Source: Narthecium ossifragum
Taxonomy: Eukaryota > Streptophyta > Magnoliopsida > Dioscoreales > Nartheciaceae
Assembly (NCBI GenBank): GCA_963920575.1
Contig: OY986975.1
Coordinates: 73,650-137,649, forward strand
Length of the DNA: 64,000 nt
Direction: 5' to 3'
In this document: one piece after another, positions 44,501-56,500 of the stretch
Layout: each line of letters begins with the position of its first letter
Numbering within the stretch: the first letter of the stretch is position 1
Notes under the pieces: generated by a model
Databases searched by the model: none
Told to the model about the DNA's origin: nothing
The model's input: the letters and a program-made list of their open reading frames with translations, nothing else
Program-made: the position numbers and the translations under genes

Positions 44501-47500
44501 CACCACTGAGGTATTGCTGTCATTTTAGTTATTATTACTCAAAGTGCTGGAGATCTATCATTCACTATGTTAAGGCGCAGAGCCTGTTATGATGTTATAG
44601 AAACTGTAAAGGCTACTCACCTAAACAAAGCCAAGCAAGGCATGGAAGTTTGATTGAAGAAATCATCCTACTTAGATAAGTTTGGAGTTGGAGTATGTGT
44701 TTTCATGGTAATCATGAAGTATTTTATAAAAGGCATTGATAGAATTTATCTGCTATTGCCTATGTGCTCTGGCATGTTGTGGAGGTTGCAGTTGTCCTCT
44801 TCATAAGTCAGCCTTGGCTTCTAATTTTCTTTTGGTTCGGCAAATTAGCTTTACCTTCATCCAAGAAAATAGTCAAAAACTTAATCATCTATGTATTGAG
44901 GTTGATGTTTTAGACTGCAGACTGGATAATGATATATATTTGAATGAAGTACATGAAAAATGTCACAGTGCTGAAATTGTTATGACTAGCATGGAAAAAG
45001 TGATACATTGATATGCTTGTAATTGTCAAAGTAGACAAATGTTTTTTTGAGCTAATTTCGAATTATTTTGGTAGTTCTCATATGCTATATAAGTGTTCCA
45101 TTTTTTATTCTTCATTGCAGGGGGTTCTTTTGACTATATTTTCCTTGACATATTGTAACATGGTTGAAGAAACATAAAGCAGATTATATGAGAAGTATAC
45201 TGCAAAATGCAGCTAAATAACGCCAAGTTGTAATATAGCGCCTTAGAACTTCACAGTGCATAATACTTGGAGTGCTGCTTAAGTACTTCCTAGGAGAATA
45301 AATGGAAGGAATATGAAAGTTGTATATATGTGTATGCTCTTAGTTATGTTGCCTTAGACTCAGTAAATACTACATCTGTTGCTTCGATTTATAAACAAAA
45401 AGCTTTAGTGTCTTGCTTTTAAACTATCATCAGGCTTCATATCCTGAAAGGAGTTATTTGAGGCTTGTAAGCAAGAAACTTTCAGAGCAATACCCGTATT
45501 CTAGGCTATGTTTAGGGTTTTCTCCAGAAGTGTGGGTTTTTCCTATAGAATCTTCTGGAATTTTCATGTAGTCTAAGATCACATTTATATTATAGTGCTG
45601 AGTAGTTGGACACTCACATCAGTTATGTGGGTTATAATTGTCTGAAGACAATAATGTCTAGCTAATAAGGGACCAATGATGTGGTCATTTATGAGGTACT
45701 TCAGATTGATGCTAGTTAAGTATTCATTAGTTAAATATGTCCTTTCTGTTGAAATGATTGTTTGGAAGGCATTTCTCGATCGGTGATCTGAAGCCATACC
45801 CTAAAGGGTGTGAAATAAGTGTTTTGAAAGACTGTATGCTATAACACAATGGTAAGCCTTTGTATTTTTTCCTTCTTTGCAGGGCGAGGTGGAATTCAGA
45901 TCTGTCCTTTTTGTGCCATCCGTGAAGAAGGATGATATAGTTAACTTAAAGACCAAGAATATAAAGCTTTATGTTAAGCGGGTGTTCATATCTGATGACT
46001 TTGATGGTGAACTGGTAAAACCAGTTTTTATTTACTTTCTGATATGATCTTATTCTGTTCTGAGTATATTGTATGTTTAATAACTTCTCTGAAAGGGATA
46101 TATTTTGGTTTGTAGTTTCCAAGATATCTGAGTTTTGTGAAAGGTGTTGTGGATTCAAATGACCTTCCACTTAATGTCTCGCGTGAGATCCTGCAAGAAA
46201 GTCGCATTGTAAGCATATCTGCTCCCTTTGTGAAAAGCTTATGAGCTTGCAACTATTGTTTTGAATGCCTTTTCTACTCCGCATGATATAATTGTCTTTA
46301 TTGATACCCAAAGGTACGCATCATGAGAAAGCGGCTAGTTCGGAAGGCCTTTGATATGATTCTGGGCATTTCACTCAGTGAGAATAAGGATGTGAGTTTT
46401 CTTGTTCCAAATTAGGCTTAAATAATTTCTGTGTTGCTTGCAAGGATGTCAACATTCATTATTTGCCTCAAATGCTGGTGCAGTTTCTTTGCTTACAAGC
46501 AGCATGTCAAGCGGACAGTCCTATTCTGATGTTTCATGTCATTTTATCTGCATTTCAGGATTATGAAAGGTTTTGGGAAAATTTTGGTAAAAATCTAAAA
46601 CTTGGTTGCCTCGAGGACCACTCCAACCACAAACGCATTGCGCCGCTGCTTCGCTTCTTCTCATCTCAGAGTGAGGATGAGCTTATTAGCTTAGATGAAT
46701 ATGTAGAGAATATGAAGCCAGAGCAAAAGGATATATACTACATTGCAGCAGACAGCTTGACTAGCGCAAGGAATGCACCTTTTCTTGAAAGAATTCTTGA
46801 AAAGGACTATGAAGTATGCACCCTACCTGATGACCTAGCTAACATAAAACAGTTTTTATCTTGCATTTATGTTAGGTTGTATTGATGAGCTAGCTAACAT
46901 AAAACAGTTTTTATCTTGCATTTATGTTAGGTTGTATTGATGAGCTAGCTAACATAAAACAGTTTTTATCTTGCATTTATGTTAGGTTGAGTTGCAGTCT
47001 TAACTAAACTTCTGACCTTTTTTTATGTTATTTCAATCTCTTGTATCCGTAGGTGCTTTTTTTAGTTGATCCAATGGATGAGGTTGCTATTCAAAACCTG
47101 AAGTCCTATAAGGAGAAAAACTTTGTTGATATCAGCAAAGAAGACCTGGATCTAGGTCAGTTATGCTCGCCCTTTTTTGTCAAGTTTCTTGAGTCTTTTA
47201 TTGAGAATAGTAATTTTATATTTAATGTTCCCGGAAAACCCAGCTAACTAAACTGGCCTTTTCCACTCTTGGTTTAATGTCTATTTTTTTGACAAACAAT
47301 CCTGTCTCCTGTTGAACGTGTTTGTCTACTCCCTACTTATGTATGAAGCATGTGCGGTACACTATTAGCTTTGTGATCTGATATTGCTGCTTCGATGGGC
47401 TGGATTAGGGGTGGAATCGAGCAGAGCTTGATCGAGCCTAGCCTTGATCAAGCTTGGCTTGAAATTAATTTCGAGCCTAACATTGGTGATCAAGCACGGC

Positions 47501-50398
47501 TTGATTATTTTCAAACCAAGCCTGATTTCGAGCCGAGCTCGAGCCTAAACGAGCTGCATGATACTTGTCGTGCGGATCTTGACTAGTCTATTTGACAAGC
47601 GTTAGCATGCTGCTAAATGCAACTTACGTTTAAAATCTGACAAGATTTAAGTTTGATATGTTAAATTGGATTTGGAACCTATTGAATCACTGATTCTGCT
47701 CTCACACACATGACTCATTTTCGAAACATGATTCTTTTTTGTAGTAAAACTAATAAGAAAAAACAAAAAAAAATACTAACAAGAGTTATCGAGCCTGAAC
47801 GAGCGGAACTTGATCCCCTCTATTGTTTTGCAAGCTTGGCTTGAAATTAATTTCGAGCCAATCAACAGTGATCAAGCTCAGCTCGTTCAGGTTCAAGCCG
47901 AGCTTGGTAGCTCCTTGATGCGGACACCATCTATTTTGAGTCCTAGTCCCCTTTTATTAGAGTCTTTGTATTTGAGTTTGAGTCTTGTTGTTATTTAGGT
48001 TGGGTCCATTTGAGTTTGTACTGGTTGAGTCGGTTCTTGTAAAAGGGGACCTAGTTATGTCTTGAGGAGCATTATTGATGAAGAAAACATATTTGCTTCC
48101 CTCTAAACTTCTCTCTCATGAATTCCCTGCCTTCTCCTCCTCCCTCCCCCTCCTTCACCTCTTTCCTCTTCCCTCTTCCCTCCTCCCATCTTCCTAACCA
48201 GTTCTAGCTGACAGCCTACATCACTCCTACTATGGAGCTGAGCTCGAGCGACTCTTCTTTTTTTTGACAGCCCTAGCTTGGACTACAACTGTATTTTTTA
48301 CACGTGTTAGTAATTTAACTTGCTTGCAGAAAGCCTGAAAGAAACAGTTGTAATATTATGCATATCTGTAATTCAGCTGGTTTGCGTAAAGCATGAAAGA
48401 GCATACTGTAAGTTTGTCTTAAAAGTACTTTGAGACCCCTATCTTCATGGATGATGTTAGCATGGATTGTCGTCCCGGTGGCACTCGCCGTGCTGGCAAG
48501 CTGCGGGCACAATACGTGCCGCCGGCACGCCCCCGTGCCATTCTTCTTTTTCCTCCTCCTTGTACTTCTTCTTGGCCCGGTACGGGCAGGCGGCACACAC
48601 AGTGCCGGACTGGCATGGAAATCCATGGGCGTTAGTGGAGTTTAAAAGCAGATAAACTTTCTTTTTATCCCACACTTTACAAATGATTGTAATTGTACAT
48701 ATTTCTATCTGATCAGTTTGTGATTGCCTGATTTTAAAACCCAATGAACTTCTCTTAGCAAAAAAATTGATTAAAAGCTGCTAGTATTTGGCTACCTGAT
48801 GGCAAATGTATCCTCCTTATGTTTAGGTTGTTTTATTGTATATCAGTTTGTTATAGAATTTCTCAACACATCTCTAACTGTTATCAACATTGACACAACT
48901 CAGTGATTTCAGGGATCAGTCTCTGGCTGTTATTCATTTTGTTTTATTGTTTCTTCCATTATGCTGATGTTGCAAACCTGATCACTTGTTTTCGATAGGT
49001 GATAAGAATGAAGAGAAGGAGAAGGAAATCAAGCAGGAATTTGGCCAGACCTGTGACTGGATTAAGAAGAGGTTAGGGGATAAGGTCGCTAGTGTTCAAA
49101 TCTCCAACCGACTCAGCAGCTCACCATGTGTACTTGTCTCAGGGAAGTTTGGTTGGTCTGCCAACATGGAGAGGTATGCTTCTTCTAAGTGTCATTTTAG
49201 TGTCATTCTCCAGTAGCCCTGTGTCATCATAGTTTTGTTTTCTTCAGGTTAATGAAGGCGCAAACCCTTGGGGAACCATCTAGCTTGGAATTCATGCGTG
49301 GCCGGAGAGTGTTTGAGATTAACCCGGAGCATGCAATTATCAAGAACTTGAATGTAAGCAAGTTAAATCAGATGGATTCATATTTACATTTTAGATTTTT
49401 AGTTCTGAATAATGCCTATGAGTCTTTTGATGACGATCTTCCCTGCTCTTATGAATATCAAGACCTTTTGTTGTACCTGCTGATGTTTGCTAACGATCAC
49501 TTTATCATTGCAAGGACTCGAGTATGTTATAGTGGCTTTGTGTAATTTTTGGCTGTCTTGTGGCTAACTTTACCAGTTCAATTGGGAGATTTTTGCAGCG
49601 CTTTTGTGGAGAATTTTTTTTTTCTTTTTTTTTTTTATCTCACATTTCTGGTTGTTGTGTAGGTTGCGTGCAGGACTTGCCCTGATGATGCCGAGGCCCA
49701 TAGGGCTATTGATCTGTTATATGATACAGCTCTGATTTCCAGTGGCTTCACGGTCAGTAATCTCTGACATTCTTTCTTCCTTTCAACTGTGCCCCCCTCC
49801 TTCCAGAAAAAAAAGTTTCAACCCTGAAGAGTTTTGATGTCGTGGTCACTGTCTACAAATATAGTGTCTACAAATTCCCCCTTGAGGGATTTTTTTTTCC
49901 TGAAATGCTCTGAAATATTGGAGGTGCGAATAATTAGGTTAATATTGTTGCTGATGTCTAACTAGGGCATTAGTTCAGGTCAAGAATTCTGGATGTTGTT
50001 GTCATGGAGTTTTCCAGTTAAAGGTCTACCACCTCCCTAGCCATAGGAGGGGTTGGTCTCTGGTGATATATGTTGACATCATCCAAGTCAATCTCTCAAT
50101 TTTTTCGAGTCCTTAGAATCGAAAATTCCAAGTCATTAATAAGGCACTGATGTGATACCAGATGTTTTGATTTAGCATCGTCTTTGTTTCTAAGAGCCTG
50201 TGGTCTGGTCTTTTTGATTTGCAGCCGGAAAACCCAGCAGAGCTCGGCGGGAAAATATATGAGATGATGGGAAACGCACTTGGGGGCAAATGGATGGCTG
50301 AACCAGCTGAGCTTCAGTATCACGATTCTGGAGCTCCCAACTCCGAGCCATTGGAAGCTGAAGTGGTGGAGCCAGTTCAAGCTGGAGTCCTAAAATGA
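41522..50398 (+). CDS. HSP90-6: Mitochondrial heat shock protein 90 (HSP90-6-like)
   Basis: Twenty exons: 41522-41629, 42335-42535, 42635-42708, 42946-43071, 43150-43243, 43334-43417, 43538-43681, 43756-43869, 44030-44092, 44248-44322, 44406-44510, 45883-46014, 46116-46208, 46314-46391, 46559-46813, 47053-47155, 48999-49173, 49248-49353, 49663-49752 and 50225-50398. They sum to 2,394 nt (797 aa) and all phases fit; Arabidopsis HSP90-6 is about 799 aa. The N-terminus ([18 protein letters not shown]) is rich in Arg/Ser, a mitochondrial leader. The GHKL ATPase motifs are present: [18 protein letters not shown] and [16 protein letters not shown]. The acidic linker [15 protein letters not shown] is followed by [14 protein letters not shown]; the middle and C-terminal domains follow. 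There is no MEEVD tail, as expected for an organellar form. The exon 9 acceptor (AATAAG) is weak. It is an ATP-driven chaperone of the matrix, by homology. Confidence 0.94.
41638..41702 (+). repeat. CT-rich microsatellite in HSP90 intron 1
   Basis: (CT)n runs flank a (CCCT)n stretch immediately after the first splice donor. Confidence 0.9.
46831..46990 (+). repeat. Three 55-bp stem-loop repeats in HSP90 intron 15
   Basis: A 55-bp unit is present three times (starts 46835, 46890, 46945). Each contains CTAACATAAA and its exact inverted complement TTTATGTTAG, giving a 10-bp stem. The array starts just after the exon 15 donor. Confidence 0.9.
47395..48640. repeat. Repeat-derived insertions in HSP90 intron 16
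   Basis: This 1.84-kb intron has three foreign-looking parts. At 47,395-47,920 GAGC/GCTC-rich sequence carries two direct copies of AGCTTGGCTTGAAATTAATT. At ~47,917-48,245 an LTR-like block starts TGATGCGGACACCATC and ends in pyrimidine-rich sequence. At ~48,440-48,640 there is a GC-rich block with GTGCCGCCGGCAC palindromes. None has a protein domain and the ends are not defined. Confidence 0.5.
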
Positions 50399-51282
50399 GA
50401 TTTATGCTCTTTCTGGATGGCCATTAGGCACCTCTTGATAGGAGTAGTCTCTTAGTGGCGATGGTTGGATGAACGTGACTTGTAATTAGATGATCGAGTG
50501 CTTTTTTTAGATGGTAGTGATCTGTAGTACCTGCATGGCATGAGGAAGCACGTGTGCTTCTGAAGAGTTCGTGAACCTGAATAGATTTCATTCAAGTTTC
50601 GAGTTCGACTGGCAGTAGGTAAATTCTATATCTTACCAGCCATAGCTTAGTTAGATACTGAGTTTAGAGGGTCACTAGATAGGAGTGACTTCAGTCACTG
50701 AGTAGTTCCAGAATTTTTTTGAATCCCGTCCAATGGCTGAGTTTTTTTTTCAGTATATGATAATCAGTAAAGCCTTTGAATGGGATTCAAATGATCTAAG
50801 CCGTTGGATGGGATTTTAAAAATTCTAGGCCTTTTGTATAATGGTATGAGGTAAACAGTTCTCGTGGTGAGGATGACTCCATTGTTTAGTCCTCAATAGC
50901 AAGCGTGCTAAACATACAGATGACGACCGTGCAAAGGCAAATGATTAAAAGGAGCATCAAGTATCTCGAATTTGGGAGTGGAGGTATCTGCATTGAAAGC
51001 CAGCCACTCGTCTGGAACTTAGCGCTGCGACTGGAGGGTGCATGTATAAAGAAAAATCTTTGTAAGTGAATTTCCTGAGTTTAAGGGATACCGTCTGTAT
51101 AACATCATACATGGAGCAGCGCAAAAATATGAAATGTTAAGTAATCTCTAAAACTTTAAGAATAGAGTGATAATTTTTTTTTGATCAATTGAGCCAAGCG
51201 GTTGGAGTATAACATTTAACAAGAACAACAATACTTATTCGGTTGTTTTACAGTACAAAATAGGGAAAATGAGGATTAATTC
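50399..51282. other. 3' regions between the HSP90 and TPR genes
   Basis: The two genes converge here. Their 3' untranslated regions must lie in this stretch. No further exon or element was recognised. Confidence 0.6.
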
Positions 51283-53146
51283 TCATGAGGCAGAAGCTAT
51301 GGGAGGAGATGCAGATCCTTGGAATAAGAAGGATGGGTTCTGCTTGCCTTCTTGGTGTCCCCCATTCCCACAATCGGCGTCTGTAGGATGATCTTCTTCC
51401 TCTGCATCCCACAAGAATCGAGCGTACGAAGCCATGATGTAGCTGCAAATCAGTTCGGAGGGCAACGGTGATTAGATGATAGCACTTTCAAACAGATAGA
51501 TAGCATCAACGGGAAAACTAAGAACACAAATGAAGATAGCCTTCTTGTATTATCAACAAATTACTTGAACAATCGATATATGGTTCACTACTTAGCCACG
51601 CGCGGTCTGCGGTACTGAGTTCTTCAGATTCTTCAATGTTTGTCATATAAGTAAAAATAAATAAAAATAAAATGTTCAGTTGATTATACGTTGGCTTTTC
51701 CCAACAGCTTATCACTGGATTCGCTGCTCCCTACTCAATATATCTCATGACAGAGAGATTGAGGAGCAAAATCGGTTTTTCTTCAGTAAAATGACGAACA
51801 CTCGGAAACAGATCAGGTAAAGATCAAGGCAGCTTTAGAGTGTACATGCGGATCTCACCAGTCATCCGGATCAGATTGAACAGCCTGATCGAAATAGCAC
51901 CGAGCTCGTTTGGCATCCCTAGTAGTCTCCCAGATCAGACCGGCATAAAGGGAGAGAACGTCAGCATCGCCGGGATTTGCCAAAATCGCACGCTCACAAT
52001 ACTCTTCAGCTTCGACGAGATTCCCGCGAACCTGTCTCAAATGAGTCAAAAAGGAAAGATGTTAAGAAATTAACCGTCGAAAGACATGCAGCAGAAGCTA
52101 CTTCTATTTCTCATCATCATTGTGGCGCTTTGCTATCTGCGTGGTTTTATACTTCTATGATATGCAGCTTTAATTGATGCATGCATGCATGGGGTACTAA
52201 TTAGTTAGATCTTATTCGTCGATTATCTTTCTGACGCACAAATGGAAACGCGCGACACACTCTGTATATATGAGATAGCCCATAAATGGTAAAAACTAAA
52301 CCATACTAGTTTGGATATGGCTGAACGGGTGGATCGATGGTACGTAACAGGAAGAGAAAGAAGCCAGATCTGGATGGTATGATGATCAGATATGCTCACC
52401 TCTTTCAAGAATCTGCAATAATTTCCGAGAATGAGGGAGTTGCCAGGGTTGGCTTCGATCAGCTTCAGATAGTAGGCGTCAGTAGCACCCTCTCTACTGT
52501 TGCTGTGGCTGTTGCTGTTGCTGTTGCTGTTGCTATTGGACTCAGCTAGGAAGCCGGAATCTCCATCTCCTCCTTTCCCAACGCCGCAGATCTTCCCGCC
52601 GCCGCATCCATTCGAAACCCCAAGGAGCAGCGTGGCGGAGCGAGGGCTCCGGTTCTCTGGGGCCACAGGGCATAGTCCCCTATCATGAGCCTGCACGACT
52701 TGTGCCAACATCCTATCGAGGCCTGAGCTAGAGAAGAGGCGAGCCAGCGAGCGATGATAGTTGGCGTTGGAGGCTTTCGCTTCCTCCACCTCGACAACCA
52801 TTTCCTCCACATCCACATGGACCACATCCACTTCCTCGTCCTCGTCCTCCTCTTCCTCCTTGAAGGGGTTGGAGGGTAGACCGCAGGCAACAGGCCTCCT
52901 CTTGGGATGCACTACTAGGCCCTCGGTCAGGTCGGAGAGATCACTCTCCGAGAGCGCCCGGCTCATCCTAGTCCGGGGGGACGGAGAGTTTGAGGTTGAT
53001 GAGAAGGATGCAGGAGGGGCGACATGGCTCACCGGCAGGGCCCTAGTGATCGGAAGAGGCGCCACATCAGTGGCAGGAGCATGATCTGGTGAGGAGGGTG
53101 AGACCCACGAGTTGAGGAGGGGTGAGGAGGCGCTTCGGAGGAGCAT
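51283..53146 (-). CDS. Tetratricopeptide-repeat-like protein
   Basis: Three exons on the minus strand: 53146-52400, 52031-51859 and 51442-51283, 1,080 nt (359 aa), phases 0 and 2, GT-AG borders. The N-terminal half is low complexity: Ser/Pro-rich, then MSRALSESDLSDL, an acidic run EEEEDEDEEVD and an (SN)n stretch. The C-terminal half has TPR-type helices: AYYLKLIEANPGNSLILGNY, AEEYCERAILANPGDADVLS, RCYFDQAVQSDPDD and CYIMASYARFLWDAEEE. This matches a plant family of uncharacterised TPR-like proteins in which the same motif order is conserved. Function is unknown; TPR folds usually bind other proteins. The ATG at 53146 was chosen because the upstream frame is only an (AT)n repeat. Confidence 0.85.
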
Positions 53147-53174
53147 CGATCCAGAGTAGTAGTACGCAGCGCTG

Positions 53175-53175
<1 letters not shown>

Positions 53176-53211
<36 letters not shown>
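53176..53211. repeat. (AT)n microsatellite upstream of the TPR gene
   Basis: A pure AT dinucleotide run lies ~30 bp before the start codon, in the presumed leader. Confidence 0.9.
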
Positions 53212-53213
<2 letters not shown>

Positions 53214-53589
53214 CTCGCGCGATCGTAAAAAAGTTCTCGGAGTACTTTCAATAACGATGAGTGATCGTATTCGATCGTATGTATCCCCTACCCTTCCCCT
53301 AATAAGTAAGGGTTAATAATTAACAACGATAATATAAAATTATATCCCAATGCCGTCTTCCGATCCTCAGACTCTATGAGCAGCTAGCTATATAGCTGTG
53401 ACAGCAAATCCTAGCCGTGCATTGAGTCGATCTGATGCAGCCAAACAGATTTCGTCTGCGCACGTGATCTCATTCACGTGTCAGTCTCCCATTGGAGTCG
53501 CAAATCACGGGTTTGTGGCCGACGTTATTCGGGTCGGAGAGGTCAAGGGATTCGGATTTCGGGTACTGTATAATCGAATTTTTTGAGTT

Positions 53590-54132
53590 TTCATACCCAA
53601 ATATGGTTTTTTACGTTTCTATCCTTTTTCATTGTTTGTTTGCATATTGATACCCCTCAGTTAATGATTTCATTGACTATTATACCCCTCAATCATATGA
53701 CATGACATGACATTTAATACGACGGTGACGGCAAGAGAAGACTGGTGTAAGGGGACATTAATTACGCTACACGTGACAAGCAACGTGTTTCTCATGCGTG
53801 ATTAGACGAGTTTCTATTCGTGGTTATCAAGCCTTCCTGTCCAACGTGTTTCTCATGTGTGGTTATGCGCGTTTCTATGTGTGGTTAAGCGAGTTTCTAT
53901 GCGTGGTCACCGAGCCTTTCTGGACATTAATTACGCTACACGTGGCAAGCAATGTGTTTCCCATGCGTGGTTAGGCCCGTTTCTTTGCTCGGTTAGGCGA
54001 GTTTTTATACGTGATTATCAAACCTTCCTGCCTAACGTGTTTCTCATGCGTGATTAGACGTGTTTTTATGTATGATTAAGCGAGTTTCTATGCGTGATTA
54101 CCAAACCTTCCTAAACATAATCAGCTATTACC
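53590..54132. repeat. Degenerate tandem repeats of a GTGTTTCTxATGCGTGxTTA motif
   Basis: Ten or more short copies of GTTTCTATGCGTGATTA-like sequence, arranged in two ~170-bp higher units. GACATTAATTACGCTACACG occurs at 53,754 and 53,924. The array runs up to the break in the WAC/DDT gene remnant. Its nature is unknown; MULE-related sequence is possible. Confidence 0.65.
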
Positions 54133-54475
54133 AAGTCTTTGCCGATAGAGATTCAATCTGTTCAAATATTCTCTATTTTGGATTAAGGAAAAAATTGAAG
54201 GGGAATAATCAGCACTAATAAGTATGACACGGTGACCAGAAACTACAATAAGGAGGCATAAAAGAGATCGATACCAGTAAGTCAGTAACTATACAACCTG
54301 TTGCAGAGAATTTAAGATGAATACATAACAGTTTCTCTTCCTAAATGCTTAGGAAAGGATACTGATAATCCCGAAATATCTCCTTCGTAAATCGGACTTG
54401 GAAAACAAGCTCATCTGGATCCAAATCCTGAGGCGGTTCGAACAATGGGAAAGGTATTCGCCAATGGAGAGGCAT
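54133..54475 (-). pseudogene. 5' remnant of a WAC/DDT-domain chromatin gene (two exons)
   Basis: Exon 1 (54475-54363, donor GTATCC) encodes MPLHWRIPFPLFEPPQDLD then ELVFQVRFTKEIFRDY. Exon 2 (54172 down to ~54133, acceptor TAG) continues in phase as QEYLNRLNLYRQRL. This is the start of the WAC domain; plant DDT-domain proteins (DDR family) begin MPLxxxKPFxLxEPP and continue FTKEIFRDYQEYLNRINLYRQRVWTCKVTGKTN. Similarity ends exactly where the tandem repeats at 54,132 begin, and I found no later exon downstream. The gene is cut after ~52 residues. The intact family acts in ISWI-type chromatin remodelling, by homology. Confidence 0.75.
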
Positions 54476-55400
54476 GAATGGCTTCTTTTACTCCGAAAAG
54501 TATCGATGGGACAGAACCTCAATCGAAATCTCCACTTCCTCGATAAAGTCGCATATGCTGAGTATCGCCGCAGTAAACATTGCATGAATATCAAGCAATA
54601 TATGCCTCTTGAAGCAAAAAAAAGCGAATACAGAATGTATCATGCATGTGGCTCTCATCCTCCTCCGTAATACGTTCAACATTCCCTGCAGCATGCGCAA
54701 AATATTTAGTGCAGAAAGATCTCCACTCCTGGATACATATATATGGGCGTTGCCCATCCGCAGCCATGCTGTGCCTGCTTCGATCACCTCCAATAACATC
54801 GCTGCTGCTGCTGCTGCTGCTCCTGCAAGGAATCAAATGCCACCTTTAACGTCTCCATCCTAACTAAAGTAAGGAAAAATCAAGACAAGCCTCATCTATA
54901 TCAATTACAGGCACAACAACTGTTTAAATGATTGATATTTATTGACTACTGGAGGCAAAGAGGTCGCAATTGCGATAAAGGTGGCTTATGCAAGCGGAGA
55001 AGGTAAAATCTATTATCTAACGTTATGTTTTATGTTGTAGAGACTTATATAAAGACTGCAGAATTACATGCAAGCATTTTTCTCTCATTAGTTATAGAGC
55101 TTCCAGTCACGCCTGGCCTAAGGGTACCATGTTAATAATCATTGTCTTTTCAAAAAATTGGTGTTTAGTCTCTTTTAGAGACTTTATTTGTTGTATAGTC
55201 TCCTTAAAAGATTTTAAGCCATTTAGTCCCTTTTTGGACAGCTGTACTTTTTTTATCTCTAGAATACCCTTTATGTATTTTTTTAAATGAGAGATGGATG
55301 AATAGTTTTGAATTAGGTGGTTGGCATTAAATGGAGTGGTTGAGAATATATACACCTATTCCCAATACATAGAAGGCACGAATGCATTCACTTTATGGCT
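54476..55400. other. Leader region of the remnant gene and unassigned DNA
   Basis: A (CTG)n run at 54,802-54,822 and minus-strand frames near 54,490-54,836 lie where the 5' leader of the WAC/DDT gene would be. The frames match nothing I recognise. The rest is AT-rich. Confidence 0.45.
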
Positions 55401-55439
55401 GGATACATGCATTAATGGGGGCATTAATAGGAAAAACGA

Positions 55440-55800
55440 AAATATTGGAAAATAGATGGAAAATACCAGAAAATAGGAAAATTCCCGGAAAAAATGAGAA
55501 AAAATGGTAGAAAAGTATAAAAAAATTGGAATTTTTTTGGGAGCAGGCATTAACGGTAAAAATGGAAATTACTGAAAAGTAGAAAAAATTAATGGGAAAT
55601 AGGAAAATATGCGGAAAAATGAAAAAAATGGCATAACAGTAGGGAAAATTAATGGAATATAGGAATTTTTTGCGGAATTTTTTTTAAAGTAATTACTAAA
55701 TATTGAGAAGTGATTACCAAATATTGGGATGTGACTACAAAATAATGAAAGTGATTACCAAATATTTGGAAGTAATTACCAATTTATGGGAAGTAACTAC
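55440..55800. repeat. Purine-rich degenerate repeats
   Basis: Repeated GGAAAATA, GAAAAAATGG and ATTACCAAATATTGGGAAGT-like words grade into the 95-bp minisatellite that follows. Confidence 0.6.
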
Positions 55801-56300
55801 AAATATTGGTAGTTACTTTCTAGTTTTCCTACCTTTTTCTGGGATAGTAACTACAAATTATGGAAAAGTAACTACAATTATGGGAAGTAACTACAAATAT
55901 TGGTAGTTACTTCCCAGTTCTGGGATAGTAACTACAAATTATGGAAAAGTAACTACAATTATGAGAAGTAACTACAAATATTGGTAGTTACTTCCCAGTT
56001 GTCCTATCTTTTTTCTGCGATAGTAACTACAAATTATGGAAAAGTAACTACAATTATGAGAAGTAACTACAAATATTGGTAGTTACTTCCCAGTTTTTCT
56101 ACCTTTTTTATGCGATAGTAACTACAAATTATTAAAAAGTAACTACAATTATGGAAAGTAACTACAAATATTGGTAGTTACTTTCCAGTTTTCCTACCTT
56201 TTTTATGCGATAGTAACTACAAATTATGAAAAGTAACTACAATTATGGGAAGTAACTACAAATATTGGTAGTTACTTCCCAGTTTTCCTACCTTTTTTCT
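55800..56300. repeat. ~95-bp hairpin minisatellite abutting the gap
   Basis: TTGGTAGTTAC starts at about 55,806, 55,900, 55,980, 56,076, 56,171 and 56,266, so the period is ~95 bp with one short unit of ~81. Each unit contains GTAACTAC-AAATATTG-GTAGTTAC, a perfect 8-bp stem. The array is cut by the N run, so its true length is unknown. It could be a subtelomeric satellite. Confidence 0.85.
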
Positions 56301-56500
56301 NNNNNNNNNNNNNNNNNNNNNNNNNNNNNNNNNNNNNNNNNNNNNNNNNNNNNNNNNNNNNNNNNNNNNNNNNNNNNNNNNNNNNNNNNNNNNNNNNNNN
56401 NNNNNNNNNNNNNNNNNNNNNNNNNNNNNNNNNNNNNNNNNNNNNNNNNNNNNNNNNNNNNNNNNNNNNNNNNNNNNNNNNNNNNNNNNNNNNNNNNNNN
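56301..56500. other. 200-N scaffold gap
   Basis: Exactly 200 unknown bases, which suggests a default scaffolding gap of unestimated size. Confidence 0.98.

Noticed and set aside
44730..45010. Frame of 91 aa within HSP90 intron 11
   Set aside because: It falls between exons 11 and 12, whose phases join directly, and shows no known motif.
49354..49545. Read-through extension of HSP90 exon 18
   Set aside because: A good donor (AAT|GTAAGC) ends the exon and exon 19 resumes in phase with family sequence.
53150..53251. Extension of the TPR protein into YIYIYIY residues
   Set aside because: Made by translating the (AT)n microsatellite; the ATG at 53146 is the sensible start.
55800..56300. Regularly spaced repeats resembling a CRISPR array
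   Set aside because: Plant nuclear DNA; the whole 95-bp unit repeats with no unique spacers, so it is a minisatellite.
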